Source: Pleionea sp. CnH1-48
Lineage (GTDB): Bacteria > Pseudomonadota > Gammaproteobacteria > Enterobacterales > Kangiellaceae
Length of the DNA: 64,000 nt
NCBI RefSeq assembly: GCF_024124665.1
Contig: NZ_JAMXSB010000006.1
Coordinates: 62,001-126,000 of the forward strand
Direction: 5' to 3'
In this document: positions 1-8,568 of the stretch, in pieces
Layout: each line of letters starts with the position of its first letter
Position numbering within the stretch: the first letter of the stretch is position 1
Made by a program: the position numbers and the translations under genes
The notes under the pieces: generated by a model
Database searches by the model: none
What the model saw: the letters and a program-made list of their open reading frames with translations, nothing else
Told to the model about the DNA's origin: nothing

Positions 1-566
1 TTACTTACCTGATTTTTAACAAAATACACCTGCCCTAACCAATAATGAGCATTAGCCGTGTACTTACCCGATGGGTATTTTTTCAGGAAAGCTTTATAAA
101 GAGTAATGGCTTCATCATATTTGCGCGCGCGAACCATAGGAAAGATCGTCTGGTACTCGGCGTGCTCGTCACCAGAGGCAACCACACTCTTAGGTGTTGA
201 TGAAGTTTGATTGGAGGCGTTTCTACCGCTGTTCGTACTCGCCATGGTATCAGGCTGTACTGAAGTATTGTTATCCGTCGAAGAAATCTTGGATAAGCGA
301 CGCTCAATATCGCGATAAAGATCGCGCTGACGCTCTTGCAGTTGTTTAAGCTTGAAATCGTGCTCTTCGATCATGCCGCGCAACTGCTGCACTTCTTGTT
401 GCAACGAATTGAGCTGAAACACCAAATCGGCTTGAAGCTGACCGCGAGATTCCGCCATCTGTTCAAGGCGACGAACTCTGTCTTCGACCGACTCTGCCGA
501 AAAACCTGTAACTGAAAACGCAGACAGCACTGAAACCAGTGCTGTCTTAGTCAAAATCGACGTCAT
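1..566 (-). CDS. cpoB: Cell division coordinator CpoB (YbgF), 3' end cut off by window
   Basis: Periplasmic Tol-Pal accessory protein that links outer-membrane constriction to septal peptidoglycan synthesis. The frame starts at an ATG one base after the pal stop codon and stays open to base 1, giving about 188 residues; the C-terminal end lies outside the window. Visible parts are a signal peptide (about residues 1-24, ending GFSA), a Gln/Arg/Glu-rich coiled coil (about 26-85), a Ser/Thr/Asn linker, and the first TPR-like helices (about 140 on, with YDEAITLYKAFLKKYPSGKY). This order matches the CpoB family. It is last in the ybgC-tolQRAB-pal-cpoB order and very probably co-transcribed with pal. 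Confidence 0.93.
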   Translation of the reverse strand, partial: MTSILTKTALVSVLSAFSVTGFSAESVEDRVRRLEQMAESRGQLQADLVFQLNSLQQEVQQLRGMIEEHDFKLKQLQERQRDLYRDIERRLSKISSTDNNTSVQPDTMASTNSGRNASNQTSSTPKSVVASGDEHAEYQTIFPMVRARKYDEAITLYKAFLKKYPSGKYTANAHYWLGQVYFVKNQVS

Positions 567-567
567 A

Positions 568-1101
568 TTAGCCTTCATAGTCTAATACGGCACGACGGTT
601 TTTAGACCATGCAGATTCAGTGTGCGCTGGGTTAGCAGGCTTTTCTTCACCGTAGCTAACAACACGAACCTGAGAAGCGTTAACACCGTAGCTGATCAAA
701 ACGTCTTTTACAGACTTACCACGACGCTCACCTAGTGCCAGGTTGTACTCAGGCGTACCACGCTCGTCACAGTGACCTTCAACAACAACACTGATACCAG
801 GGTTTTTACTTAGGAACCAAGCGTGCGCTTTTAATAGATCTTGTGAAGAGGTAGAAACGGTTGAATCATCAAACTCAAAGTAAACAGTACGCTGTGCACG
901 AGTTTCAGCATTGATACGCTCTAAACGATCTGCTTCAGTTTCTTGAGGAGTAGTATCTACTGGAGTTTCAACGGTAGTTTCTGTTGAAGTCTCAGTATTT
1001 TGCTGGCTGTCTTCCGCACCATCATTAGTAGTACTACAAGCTACCATGAATAAGGCAGGCAAAGTCAGAATGAGGCTTTTCCCCAGCTGTTTGATTGACA
1101 T
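568..1101 (-). CDS. pal: Peptidoglycan-associated lipoprotein Pal
   Basis: Outer-membrane lipoprotein that binds peptidoglycan and is recruited to the septum by TolA/TolB. 177 aa. A lipoprotein signal ends at Cys22 (context FMVAC), followed by an acidic Thr/Glu-rich linker (about 23-65) and an OmpA-like domain (about 70-177). The domain shows YFEFDDS (74-80), GHCDERGTPEYN (109-120), whose Asp and Arg bind diaminopimelate in the family, and NRRA (168-171). Length is normal for Pal. It sits between tolB (59 bp upstream) and cpoB (1 bp downstream). Confidence 0.97.
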   Translation of the reverse strand: MSIKQLGKSLILTLPALFMVACSTTNDGAEDSQQNTETSTETTVETPVDTTPQETEADRLERINAETRAQRTVYFEFDDSTVSTSSQDLLKAHAWFLSKNPGISVVVEGHCDERGTPEYNLALGERRGKSVKDVLISYGVNASQVRVVSYGEEKPANPAHTESAWSKNRRAVLDYEG

Positions 1102-1160
1102 TGGTGTTGCTCCTATTGTTATCGATTTAGTAAATTTTTTTATTGTTTAGCTGGTCGACC

Positions 1161-2507
1161 CTATTGAACCAAATAAGGTGACCAAGCTGGCGCTCGCACT
1201 TCTCCGCGAGTAGCCGGAAGCTTGATTTTGAAACGCCCATCGGCTGACACAGCCGCTAAAACCTGACGTCCCCGATGAATAGTAGCATAGATTACCATGC
1301 TTCCGTTCGGAGCTAAACTAGGAGACTCATCTAAATGAGTATCCGTTAATATTTGCATATCACCAGAAGCAATATCTTGCTTTGCAATGTGATAGACGCC
1401 GTTGGTTCGGTTCACGAGGATAAGACTTTTTCCATCAGGAGTGAAGTTTCCACTCGCATTATATTCGCCAGAAAAAGTCACGCGTTCAGGACGTCCGCCA
1501 GTTATCGGAACTCGATAAAGCTGTGGTCTGCCACCGCGATCCGAAGTAAAGAGCAAAGATTGACCATCAGGTGACCACTCTGGCTCTGTTTCAATAGAAT
1601 AAGGGCTGTTGGTCATGCGCTTATAACGACGGGTTTGCAAATCCAGAATATAAATTTCTGGATTACCATCTTTTGAGAGTGTTAATGCCAATTTGTTACC
1701 GTCTGGTGAAAAAACTGGCGCACTGTTAATCCCCGGAAACGCAGCGATCAAATTACGCTCACCCGTGTAAATTTTTTGATGATAGATTTCTGAGCGGCCA
1801 TTTTCAAAAGAAACATAAGCTAACGAACGTCCGTCGGGTGCCCAGGTAGGAGACATAATAGCTTCTTCACTACTGAACAATCGCTTGGGATCATAGCCAT
1901 CAGAATCCGCAATAAATAACTGGAAGGATTTTTTAACAGAACGATCAACGGTCACATAAGCAATACGGGTAGCGAAAGCGCCACGCTCACCGGTTAACGC
2001 CTGATAGATATTGTCGGCTACCTGATGGGTGTAAAAACGAAAACTAGGGCGTGTCGTGCGTCCAACTCGATTCAGCATCAGATAATCGTTATTGGTGATT
2101 AATTCGCCACCCTCTAAAACCTGCTTGGATTTGAATACATCGATCAGCGCATAGCTGACCGTATACTGACCGACGGATGTCTCTTGCACTTTACCGACAA
2201 CCACGGCTTCAATGCCTTTCTTTTTCCACATATCCAGATCCACATCGCTATGATGAGTTGGAGTTTGTGGCATCTCGTTAAAAGCCATGGGATCAAATCG
2301 CCCACTACGGCGTAAATCAGCCGCAATAATAGCGGACATATCAAAAGGCGGTTGGGCAGAGGTCCCTTGCCAGGCAAAAGGCACTACAGCAATAGGTCGA
2401 GCGTCATTTAACCAATCGGTGATGACGATCTCAATTTCTGCCCGACTGGTGGAGGTGACTGCAACCAGTAAAACGGCCAGCCAGCACTTTAATTTACGTT
2501 TAATCAT
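1161..2507 (-). CDS. tolB: Tol-Pal system beta-propeller protein TolB
   Basis: Periplasmic protein that binds Pal and the TolA C-terminus. 448 aa. A signal peptide covers about residues 1-23, then an N-terminal alpha/beta domain (about 24-170), then a six-bladed propeller (about 195-430). The blades carry recurring SPDG-type motifs: WAPDGRSLAYVS, FSPDGNKLALT, WSPDGQSLLFTS, FTPDGKSLILV and LAPNGSMVIYA. Length is typical. It is followed by pal after 59 bp and preceded by tolA after 55 bp. Confidence 0.97.
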   Translation of the reverse strand: MIKRKLKCWLAVLLVAVTSTSRAEIEIVITDWLNDARPIAVVPFAWQGTSAQPPFDMSAIIAADLRRSGRFDPMAFNEMPQTPTHHSDVDLDMWKKKGIEAVVVGKVQETSVGQYTVSYALIDVFKSKQVLEGGELITNNDYLMLNRVGRTTRPSFRFYTHQVADNIYQALTGERGAFATRIAYVTVDRSVKKSFQLFIADSDGYDPKRLFSSEEAIMSPTWAPDGRSLAYVSFENGRSEIYHQKIYTGERNLIAAFPGINSAPVFSPDGNKLALTLSKDGNPEIYILDLQTRRYKRMTNSPYSIETEPEWSPDGQSLLFTSDRGGRPQLYRVPITGGRPERVTFSGEYNASGNFTPDGKSLILVNRTNGVYHIAKQDIASGDMQILTDTHLDESPSLAPNGSMVIYATIHRGRQVLAAVSADGRFKIKLPATRGEVRAPAWSPYLVQ

Positions 2508-2562
2508 TACTACCTGCTTTTCTTTGTTCGAGTAATTTATCTAATTTGATACTCACTTGCGC

Positions 2563-3498
2563 TTAGAGTTCAGAATCCAGCGTGAGCGTGATGTTTCTGA
2601 TTTCATCAAATACGTCGAGATCTCTTGACACTGGCAAAGGTTCTGACTTTTCTATCGCCACCTTCACAGCACGGCAAAAATTAGGATCACCGCCCACTTC
2701 TGACGTATCTATTACCAATCCACCGGGGGCTAGTTTCAATCGAATCTGACAAAAGACGTTTTGCTCATGGTATATCAAATTACCTTGGATCTTTTCTTGA
2801 ATACGAATCTTATATATATTGACTTCACTCATCACAGCCTGACGTTTTGCTGCCATGGCCGCTTGCTCGGCTTCCAGCTGCTCAGCCATTTGCTGCTCTA
2901 AAGCCTCTTGCATAAGCCGCTCTTCTTCTTCACGCTGTTTGCGTTCTTCTTCTTCGCGCTTGCGCTTTTCTTCGGCTTCGCGTTTTTTGCGTGCTTCTTC
3001 CTCTTTGCGGCGCTTCTCTTCAGCAGCTTTTTTCTTACGCTCTTCTTCCGCTCGTTTTTTGCGGTCAGCTTCTTCTTTTTTCCGCTTATCAGCAGCGGCT
3101 TTGGCTTTTTTCTCTTCTTCTTTGCGCTTCTTAATCGCGTCGTTGCGTTTCTTTTCTTCGGCTTTGCGCTTCTTTTCGGCGTCAGCCTGACGCTTTTTAG
3201 CTTCTCTTGCCTTACGTTCTTCGTCTAAGCGCTTCTTTTTTGCTGCTTCGGCTTCACGCTTTAATTTGTCTTGTCGCGCTTTCTCACTTCGCTCTTGGCG
3301 ACGCTTATCATCCTGTAGTTTCTTTACATATTTTTGAACATCTTGAGAATTAATCGCCGTCGCTTTGATTTGAGGTGCGGCTGTCTGCTGTTTGGGCAAC
3401 TCAATCTGGCTAAAATGAAAATTCACTAACATCAATACCAAGATCAGCAAATGCCCAATCAGAGAAAAAACAAGCGAAATAACTAACCGCTGACTCAA
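2563..3498 (-). CDS. tolA: TolA, inner-membrane energy-transducing protein
   Basis: Spans the periplasm and couples TolQR proton flow to TolB/Pal. 311 aa. One N-terminal membrane helix (about 5-27) is followed by a very long Lys/Glu/Arg/Ala-rich helical domain (about 45-225). A C-terminal domain III has two cysteines (FCQIRL and NFCRAV) and the typical LPVSRDLDVFDEI segment. The repetitive middle is encoded by near-periodic GAA/AAG/GCG codons and makes long spurious open frames on the other strand. It lies 8 bp after tolR, so is almost certainly in the same transcript. Confidence 0.95.
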   Translation of the reverse strand: MSQRLVISLVFSLIGHLLILVLMLVNFHFSQIELPKQQTAAPQIKATAINSQDVQKYVKKLQDDKRRQERSEKARQDKLKREAEAAKKKRLDEERKAREAKKRQADAEKKRKAEEKKRNDAIKKRKEEEKKAKAAADKRKKEEADRKKRAEEERKKKAAEEKRRKEEEARKKREAEEKRKREEEERKQREEEERLMQEALEQQMAEQLEAEQAAMAAKRQAVMSEVNIYKIRIQEKIQGNLIYHEQNVFCQIRLKLAPGGLVIDTSEVGGDPNFCRAVKVAIEKSEPLPVSRDLDVFDEIRNITLTLDSEL

Positions 3499-3506
3499 GT
3501 GGCCCC

Positions 3507-3932
3507 CTACAAACTCTCACTTGGATCTGTCATCAGACCCACGCTTTCTATGCCTGCTTCCTGCTGTAGCAACACCATTAATTTAACCACGCGATCATAG
3601 GGTACGGCCCTGTCACCATTGATCATGACTTTTACTTCTGGATTCAGTTCTTTGTGAGCTAAAACCAAAGCCACCAGTTGTCTGGCTTCTAAGGCTTCGT
3701 CACGGCTGTCACCAATAGAGAGATAATAATTACCGCTGGCATCAATACTGGCGATCAATGGCGGCTCTTCGTCAGCAGGCATAGGTTCTGCGGATGCCTC
3801 GGGCAAATCCACATTAACACCCGCTGTAATTAATGGTGCCGTGATCATAAAGATCACCAACAACACCAACATAACGTCGATGTAAGGCACCACGTTAATT
3901 TCAGCAATAGGTCTTCTGCGTACGGGTTTCAT
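3507..3932 (-). CDS. tolR: TolR, proton-channel subunit
   Basis: Inner-membrane ExbD-type partner of TolQ. 141 aa. Residues 1-18 are a short basic cytoplasmic tail (RRRPIAEINVVPYI), then a single membrane helix with Asp19, which corresponds to the family's essential proton-carrying aspartate. The remaining periplasmic domain (about 45-141) ends in the usual TolR/ExbD fold. Start and length are standard. An 18-bp gap separates it from tolQ upstream and 8 bp from tolA downstream. Confidence 0.96.
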   Translation of the reverse strand: MKPVRRRPIAEINVVPYIDVMLVLLVIFMITAPLITAGVNVDLPEASAEPMPADEEPPLIASIDASGNYYLSIGDSRDEALEARQLVALVLAHKELNPEVKVMINGDRAVPYDRVVKLMVLLQQEAGIESVGLMTDPSESL

Positions 3933-3950
3933 GCAACAAGTACTCTTAGC

Positions 3951-4631
3951 TTAAGAACTGTGCGCTTTGCGATGAAGAATACCTGAAAATTCTTCGACAA
4001 AGTTGGCGTACTGGTTTTCGATACGTTGAACCGAGTGACTAAAGCGGTTATACGCAATAACCGCAGGGATCGCAGCAAACAAACCCATTGCCGTTGCAAT
4101 AAGCGCTTCTGCAATACCAGGGGCTACCATGGCTAATGTCGCCTGCTTAACGGCACCCAGTGCGATAAAGGAATTCATGATTCCCCATACGGTGCCAAAC
4201 AGACCAATATAAGGTGTGGTAGAACCGACGGTTGCCAAGAAGGATAAATGCGTTTCGAGCTTGTCGACTTCGCGCGAATGGGCCACTCGCATTGAACGCT
4301 GTGTACCTTCCATCACCGCATCCGCTGTCGTTCCGTTTTGATTACGTAGACGAGCGAATTCGCGATATCCTGCCATGAAGATTAATTCCATCCCTGTAGG
4401 CGCTAAACGACGAGCTCCTAAATCGTTATAGAGCTTGCTCAGATCAACACCCGACCAGAACTTTTCTTCAAACGAGTTGCCTGATTTAACTGCCAACTTC
4501 AATGAGCGGGTACGCTCGACAATCATGCCCCAGCTGATAATAGAAATAACCATCAGACTGATCATAACGAGCTGGACTAATAAGCTGGCTTTTATAAATA
4601 AATCGATGACCGATAAAGGTTCAGGACTCAC
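3951..4631 (-). CDS. tolQ: TolQ, proton-channel subunit
   Basis: Inner-membrane MotA/TolQ/ExbB proton-channel protein that powers TolA. 226 aa with three membrane segments: about 13-35, then a pair within about 125-195 (PYIGLFGTVWGIMNSFIALG and the GIAEALIATAMGLFAAIPAV region, the conserved core). Its start overlaps the end of ybgC by 11 bp, which points to translational coupling. Confidence 0.96.
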   Translation of the reverse strand: MSPEPLSVIDLFIKASLLVQLVMISLMVISIISWGMIVERTRSLKLAVKSGNSFEEKFWSGVDLSKLYNDLGARRLAPTGMELIFMAGYREFARLRNQNGTTADAVMEGTQRSMRVAHSREVDKLETHLSFLATVGSTTPYIGLFGTVWGIMNSFIALGAVKQATLAMVAPGIAEALIATAMGLFAAIPAVIAYNRFSHSVQRIENQYANFVEEFSGILHRKAHSS

Positions 4632-5037
4632 TGCGCATTTCCTCCACTAGTTGCAGCGGTATTGCTCGGGGTTTCATGGTGCTTAATGTCACACATACAA
4701 CTTTCACAGTACCTTGGCAATAAACGTGATCGTGTTGACCTTGTTTGCATATTTTTTGTTCAAATACAACGCTGGCCCCACTATGCTTCACCACACGGGT
4801 AACTATATCCAGCGCATCATTAAATCGAGCAGGTTTTAAATAACTGGCTTCGACATGAGCAACAGCAAATGCGACGTCCTGCTCAATCAATAAATCTTGA
4901 TCCATGCCCAAATGACGGAGCCACTCGGTTCGACCTCGTTCCATAAACTTGAGGTAATTTGCGTAGTAAACCACACCAGCGACATCGGTGTCTTCATAGT
5001 AGACTCTGACGGGGAAAATAAATTCCATAGAATTCAA
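4621..5037 (-). CDS. ybgC: Acyl-CoA thioesterase YbgC (4HBT hotdog fold)
   Basis: Hotdog thioesterase at the head of Tol-Pal operons; family members hydrolyse short acyl-CoAs and associate with the Tol complex. 138 aa. The active-site segment YYEDTDVAGVVYYANYLKFM contains Asp18, the position of the catalytic Asp in E. coli YbgC. A second in-frame ATG lies three codons in, so the first residue is not certain. A plausible promoter lies about 25-55 bp upstream. It overlaps tolQ by 11 bp. Confidence 0.95.
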   Translation of the reverse strand: MNSMEFIFPVRVYYEDTDVAGVVYYANYLKFMERGRTEWLRHLGMDQDLLIEQDVAFAVAHVEASYLKPARFNDALDIVTRVVKHSGASVVFEQKICKQGQHDHVYCQGTVKVVCVTLSTMKPRAIPLQLVEEMRSES

Positions 5038-5063
5038 ATCTGTTACTCGTGACTTATGCTCGC

Positions 5064-5092
5064 ACTATAGCGAACTTTTATGATGTTATTAA
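5064..5092 (-). promoter_or_regulatory. Candidate sigma70 promoter of ybgC-tolQRAB-pal
   Basis: Read on the minus strand: -35 TTAATA (5092-5087, 4/6 to consensus), a 17-bp spacer, and -10 TATAGT (5069-5064, 5/6). The predicted start near 5057 would leave a leader of about 20 nt before the ybgC ATG. Sequence match only. Confidence 0.5.
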
Positions 5093-5188
5093 GATTGATA
5101 TGTTTTCAGAATGTGTGTTCTATCACGCTACCGCGAAGTGTGCAACGATAGGTGTCGAATAATAAGACTTAAGCCCATCAACCAACAA

Positions 5189-5249
5189 TATACCCAAAGT
5201 ATTTCAAGGTGCAGCCAACACCATTGCAACTTGAAAGGCGACGGATATA
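5189..5249. repeat. Palindromic intergenic element between ybgC and ruvB
   Basis: An imperfect inverted repeat of about 61 bp. TATACCC opens the element and TTTCAAGGTGCA (5202-5213) faces TGCAACTTGAAA (5225-5236) with one mismatch; the end reads GGATATA. Elements with a TATACCCAAAGTA...TTCAAGGTGCAG core are scattered in many gammaproteobacterial genomes as small palindromic repeats. It lies just past the ruvB stop and could act as a transcript end or mRNA 3' stabiliser. Only one copy is seen in this window. Confidence 0.6.
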
Positions 5250-5256
5250 AACAAAC

Positions 5257-6267
5257 CTAATCCTCTTTCATCACCAGGCCAAAATGCTGATAGGCCAGTC
5301 GAGTGGCAACGCGACCACGGGGAGTACGATGAATATAGCCTTGCTGAATCAAAAATGGCTCCAACACCTCATCAATGGTATCACGCTCTTCGCCAATGGC
5401 TGCGGCCAACGAATCTAACCCAACTGGGCCACCTTCGAATTTATCGATTATGGCTAACAGCAACTTGCGATCCATGGTGTCGAAACCTTTATCATCGACA
5501 CTGAGCATATCCAGCGCTTTTTCAGCGCTGTCTTTATTGATGGTGCCATCACTTTTGACTTCGGCATAGTCACGAACTCGACGTAATAAACGATTAGCGA
5601 TACGCGGTGTACCTCGAGAACGACGAGCGACTTCGGTCGCACCTTCTTCGTCAGATTCGAGCCCTAAAATACCCGCAGAACGACTGACAATGCTGGATAA
5701 ATCTTCCACGCTGTAAAACTCGAGTCGTTGAACAATACCAAAGCGATCACGCAGTGGAGAAGTCAACAAGCCAGCTCGAGTAGTTGCGCCCACCAATGTA
5801 AAAGGAGGCAGATCCAGTTTAATGGAACGTGCAGCAGGGCCCTCACCAATCATGATATCGATTTGATAATCTTCCATGGCTGGATAAAGGATCTCTTCTA
5901 CCATTGGACTCAGACGATGAATCTCATCGATAAACAGCACATCATTTTCTTCTAGATTGGTTAACAAGGCGGCAAGATCACCGGCTTTTTCCAGGACTGG
6001 GCCGGAAGTGAATTTGATACTCACATCCATTTCGTTAGCAATAATATTCGCCAGCGTGGTTTTTCCTAAACCAGGAGGTCCAAATATCAACACATGATCG
6101 AGGGCGTCCTTACGAGAACGAGCCGCCTGTAGAAAAATCTCCATCTGTTCACGCACCTGAGGCTGGCCAACGTAATCTTCTAATCGTGTTGGACGAATCG
6201 CGCGATCGAATCGCTCTTCTTCAATGCCCTGAGTTTGCGTCGCGATCAAACGATCTTCTTCTATCAT
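5257..6267 (-). CDS. ruvB: Holliday junction helicase RuvB
   Basis: Hexameric AAA+ motor that drives branch migration with RuvA. 336 aa, the usual length. Walker A is GPPGLGKTT (about 64-72), Walker B is DEIHRL, and the arginine-finger region is [21 protein letters not shown]-terminal winged helix (about 265-330) carries HRTPRGR. The N-terminal [11 protein letters not shown] motif is typical. It is third in ruvCAB, 63 bp after ruvA. Confidence 0.98.
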   Translation of the reverse strand: MIEEDRLIATQTQGIEEERFDRAIRPTRLEDYVGQPQVREQMEIFLQAARSRKDALDHVLIFGPPGLGKTTLANIIANEMDVSIKFTSGPVLEKAGDLAALLTNLEENDVLFIDEIHRLSPMVEEILYPAMEDYQIDIMIGEGPAARSIKLDLPPFTLVGATTRAGLLTSPLRDRFGIVQRLEFYSVEDLSSIVSRSAGILGLESDEEGATEVARRSRGTPRIANRLLRRVRDYAEVKSDGTINKDSAEKALDMLSVDDKGFDTMDRKLLLAIIDKFEGGPVGLDSLAAAIGEERDTIDEVLEPFLIQQGYIHRTPRGRVATRLAYQHFGLVMKED

Positions 6268-6330
6268 GTGATGTCTTCAACCTTTTACATGTTGTTTTGT
6301 AGCCTCGCAAAAAGGCTACTCGTATGATTA

Positions 6331-6942
6331 CTATTTTCCCATATTCTTGAGTGCCAGTCGAATAAGATCTTCGCTGGTGTTAGCGTCTTTCTTCACTTTG
6401 TTAATGGCTTTGCTGGCATCTTGCGGTTTGTATCCTAACGCGACCAAGGCACTGGTTGCCTCTTGCACCGAATCGCCACCGCCCTGACCTGCTACTAGCT
6501 CAAAGGCTTCGGGGGATGTATCGGAAGCACTGGTGCCCCAGTCCTTCAAGCGGTCACGCATTTCAATGATCAGCCTTTCTGCCGTCTTTTTGCCAACCCC
6601 TGGCAGCTTAACCAGCACAGCGGCATCACCATCGTGAACACAGCGCACAAACTCATCGGCGGTCATGCCCGAGAGAATAGCCAGAGCCAATTTAGGCCCC
6701 ACCCCATTCACTTTAATCAACTCACGGAACAACTGCTTTTCTTTTTTGCTACCAAAAGCATACAAAGAATGTAGATTCTCACTAACCGACAAATGCGTAT
6801 ATAAAACCACCTCTCGCCCAACTTCTGGCAAGTTAAAAATGGTCGTCATTGGTGCATGAACTTCGTAGCCAACGCCTTGTACATCAATTAATAAATCTGG
6901 GGGCGACTTCTCTATCAAAGTGCCTTTTAAACGACCAATCAC
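6331..6942 (-). CDS. ruvA: Holliday junction DNA-binding protein RuvA
   Basis: Tetrameric junction-binding protein that loads RuvB. 203 aa. An N-terminal OB fold starts MIGRLKGTL. Helix-hairpin-helix segments follow ([14 protein letters not shown] and [16 protein letters not shown]), then a flexible linker. A C-terminal RuvB-binding domain (about 155-203) includes [16 protein letters not shown]. The start overlaps the ruvC stop by 4 bp, so translation is probably coupled. Confidence 0.98.
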   Translation of the reverse strand: MIGRLKGTLIEKSPPDLLIDVQGVGYEVHAPMTTIFNLPEVGREVVLYTHLSVSENLHSLYAFGSKKEKQLFRELIKVNGVGPKLALAILSGMTADEFVRCVHDGDAAVLVKLPGVGKKTAERLIIEMRDRLKDWGTSASDTSPEAFELVAGQGGGDSVQEATSALVALGYKPQDASKAINKVKKDANTSEDLIRLALKNMGK

Positions 6943-7457
6943 CTAACTCTTCCTCTTCTTCTTTTGTTAGCACCCAGCTGGGTTACCATACTTTGCATGG
7001 TATTCGCATGACAAATGGCCACAGCCAAACCGTCCGCAGCGTCCGATTGTGGCATCGCCGACAGACCTAACAAGGTCATCACCATGTGTTGTACCTGACG
7101 TTTATCTGCTGCTCCGTGTCCCACGGCAGCCTGCTTAATTTGTCGCGCCGAATACTCAGCCACATCCAGAGCGTGATGAGACGCCGCCACAATAGCAACC
7201 CCTCGAGCCTGACCCAGCTTTAATGCCGAATCGGCGTTCTTTGACATAAAAACCTGTTCAATGGCCGCTTCATCGGGATTGTATTGGCGGATGACTTCTG
7301 ACAAACCATCAAAAATCTGCTGCAGACGTTCAGACAAGGTTCCCGGCTGAACTCGAATGCAGCCGCTGGTAACATACTGATATTTCTGGCCTTGTGACTT
7401 AATAAGACCAAAACCAGTTATACGTGAACCGGGATCTATTCCCAAAATGATGGACAA
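6939..7457 (-). CDS. ruvC: Holliday junction resolvase RuvC
   Basis: RNase H-fold endonuclease that cuts Holliday junctions symmetrically. 172 aa. The acidic catalytic residues are visible: Asp8 in LGIDPGSR, Glu in AAIEQVFM, and the aspartates of [13 protein letters not shown] near the C-terminus. It is first in ruvCAB. The 303 bp between it and yebC contains strong inverted repeats and no coding sequence. Confidence 0.97.
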   Translation of the reverse strand: MSIILGIDPGSRITGFGLIKSQGQKYQYVTSGCIRVQPGTLSERLQQIFDGLSEVIRQYNPDEAAIEQVFMSKNADSALKLGQARGVAIVAASHHALDVAEYSARQIKQAAVGHGAADKRQVQHMVMTLLGLSAMPQSDAADGLAVAICHANTMQSMVTQLGANKRRRGRVR

Positions 7458-7760
7458 ATGTAACTCCGCCGAATGATGTTGGCTTTCTTATATACACCCA
7501 AAAATTAAGGCCACAGGCATACATCGAGTTGCTTAAAGAAAAGGCAACAGGCCTTAGTATTCTTAAGCAAACTTATCTTACTTGATTGTTAGGACTGAGC
7601 GCAAAAATATCTACTCATTCAGGTAGGAAAATTGCCGCCCATCAGATTTGAGACGGCAATGATAGAGCAGAGGATGTGACCATCTTTGATTGAATATCTA
7701 TGTTGTGTCTAAAACGATGTCAATTACGGCGCGAGGAGTCATGCCCTTTTAGCCACAACT
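7458..7760. other. Gene-free spacer between yebC and ruvC with nested hairpins
   Basis: No convincing gene. It holds a nested inverted repeat: an outer stem TTGCTTAA (7529-7536) with TTAAGCAA (7563-7570), and inside it AAGGC-AACAG-GCCTT (7541-7555). A second repeat pairs TTGCCG with CGGCAA around 7631-7660 and is followed on the minus strand by TTTTCC, so it may be the yebC transcript end. Confidence 0.45.
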
Positions 7761-8504
7761 CTAAAGCAGTTCGTATGACTCGGCAGGAATATCCGCATTG
7801 GTATACACGTTTTGTGTATCGTCCAGATCTTCCAGGCGTTCAATCAACCGCAATACTTTCGCACCTGTTTCGGCATCCAGCTCAGCAGACGTTGATGGCA
7901 ACATGGCAACATCGGCATTCGCAGGTTCAAAGCCAGCGGCGACCAACGCATCTTTTACATCCATAAACTCGTCGGGTTGTGTTAACACTTCGAAGCTACC
8001 GTCTTCGTGAGTCACAACATCATCAGCACCTGCCTCTAGTGCGGCTTCCATTAGTGCGTCTTCTTCGATGTCATCACCAAAAATCATCTGGCCTTTTTTA
8101 TCAAACAGATAGGCAACTGAGCCCGAAGTGCCCAGATTACCGCCATGTTTGGTAAATGCGTGACGAACTTCTGCAACCGTACGGTTTTTGTTATCTGTCA
8201 TGCACTCCGCTAATACCGCAACACCGCCAGGACCATAGCCTTCGTAGGTTAACTCGTCATAGTTGTCACCATCGGCATTACCCGCGCCACGAGCAATGGC
8301 TTTATCGATAGTATCGCGCTTCATATTAGCGCCTAGAGCTTTATCAACAACGGCACGCAATCGTGGGTTATCTTCTACGTTAGGTCCACCGGCTTTGGCG
8401 GCAACCACCAACTCGCGAATCACCTTGGTAAAAACTTTTCCTCGTTTTGCATCCTGGGCCGCTTTGCGGTGTTTGATATTGGCCCATTTACTATGTCCTG
8501 CCAT
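7761..8504 (-). CDS. yebC: YebC/PmpR family protein (ribosome-rescue/transcription-regulator family)
   Basis: Conserved cytoplasmic protein; family members have been described as DNA-binding regulators and as factors relieving ribosome stalling. 247 aa. The diagnostic N-terminus [14 protein letters not shown] is present, then [13 protein letters not shown], the [10 protein letters not shown] motif, and the acidic C-terminal region [18 protein letters not shown]. It lies 64 bp downstream of aspS and 303 bp upstream of ruvC, the common aspS-yebC-ruvCAB order. Confidence 0.96.
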   Translation of the reverse strand: MAGHSKWANIKHRKAAQDAKRGKVFTKVIRELVVAAKAGGPNVEDNPRLRAVVDKALGANMKRDTIDKAIARGAGNADGDNYDELTYEGYGPGGVAVLAECMTDNKNRTVAEVRHAFTKHGGNLGTSGSVAYLFDKKGQMIFGDDIEEDALMEAALEAGADDVVTHEDGSFEVLTQPDEFMDVKDALVAAGFEPANADVAMLPSTSAELDAETGAKVLRLIERLEDLDDTQNVYTNADIPAESYELL

Positions 8505-8568
8505 GTTTAACTCCCAAATTCTCTTATTATTTTCCGGCTCGGCCAGTTGGCCGATACCGGTTTATTTT

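Noticed and set aside
2855-3228. Long plus-strand open frames opposite tolA, rich in Ser/Arg or Phe/Leu
   Set aside because: They are the antisense of the Lys/Glu-rich tolA codons; composition-driven, with no ribosome-binding site or family.
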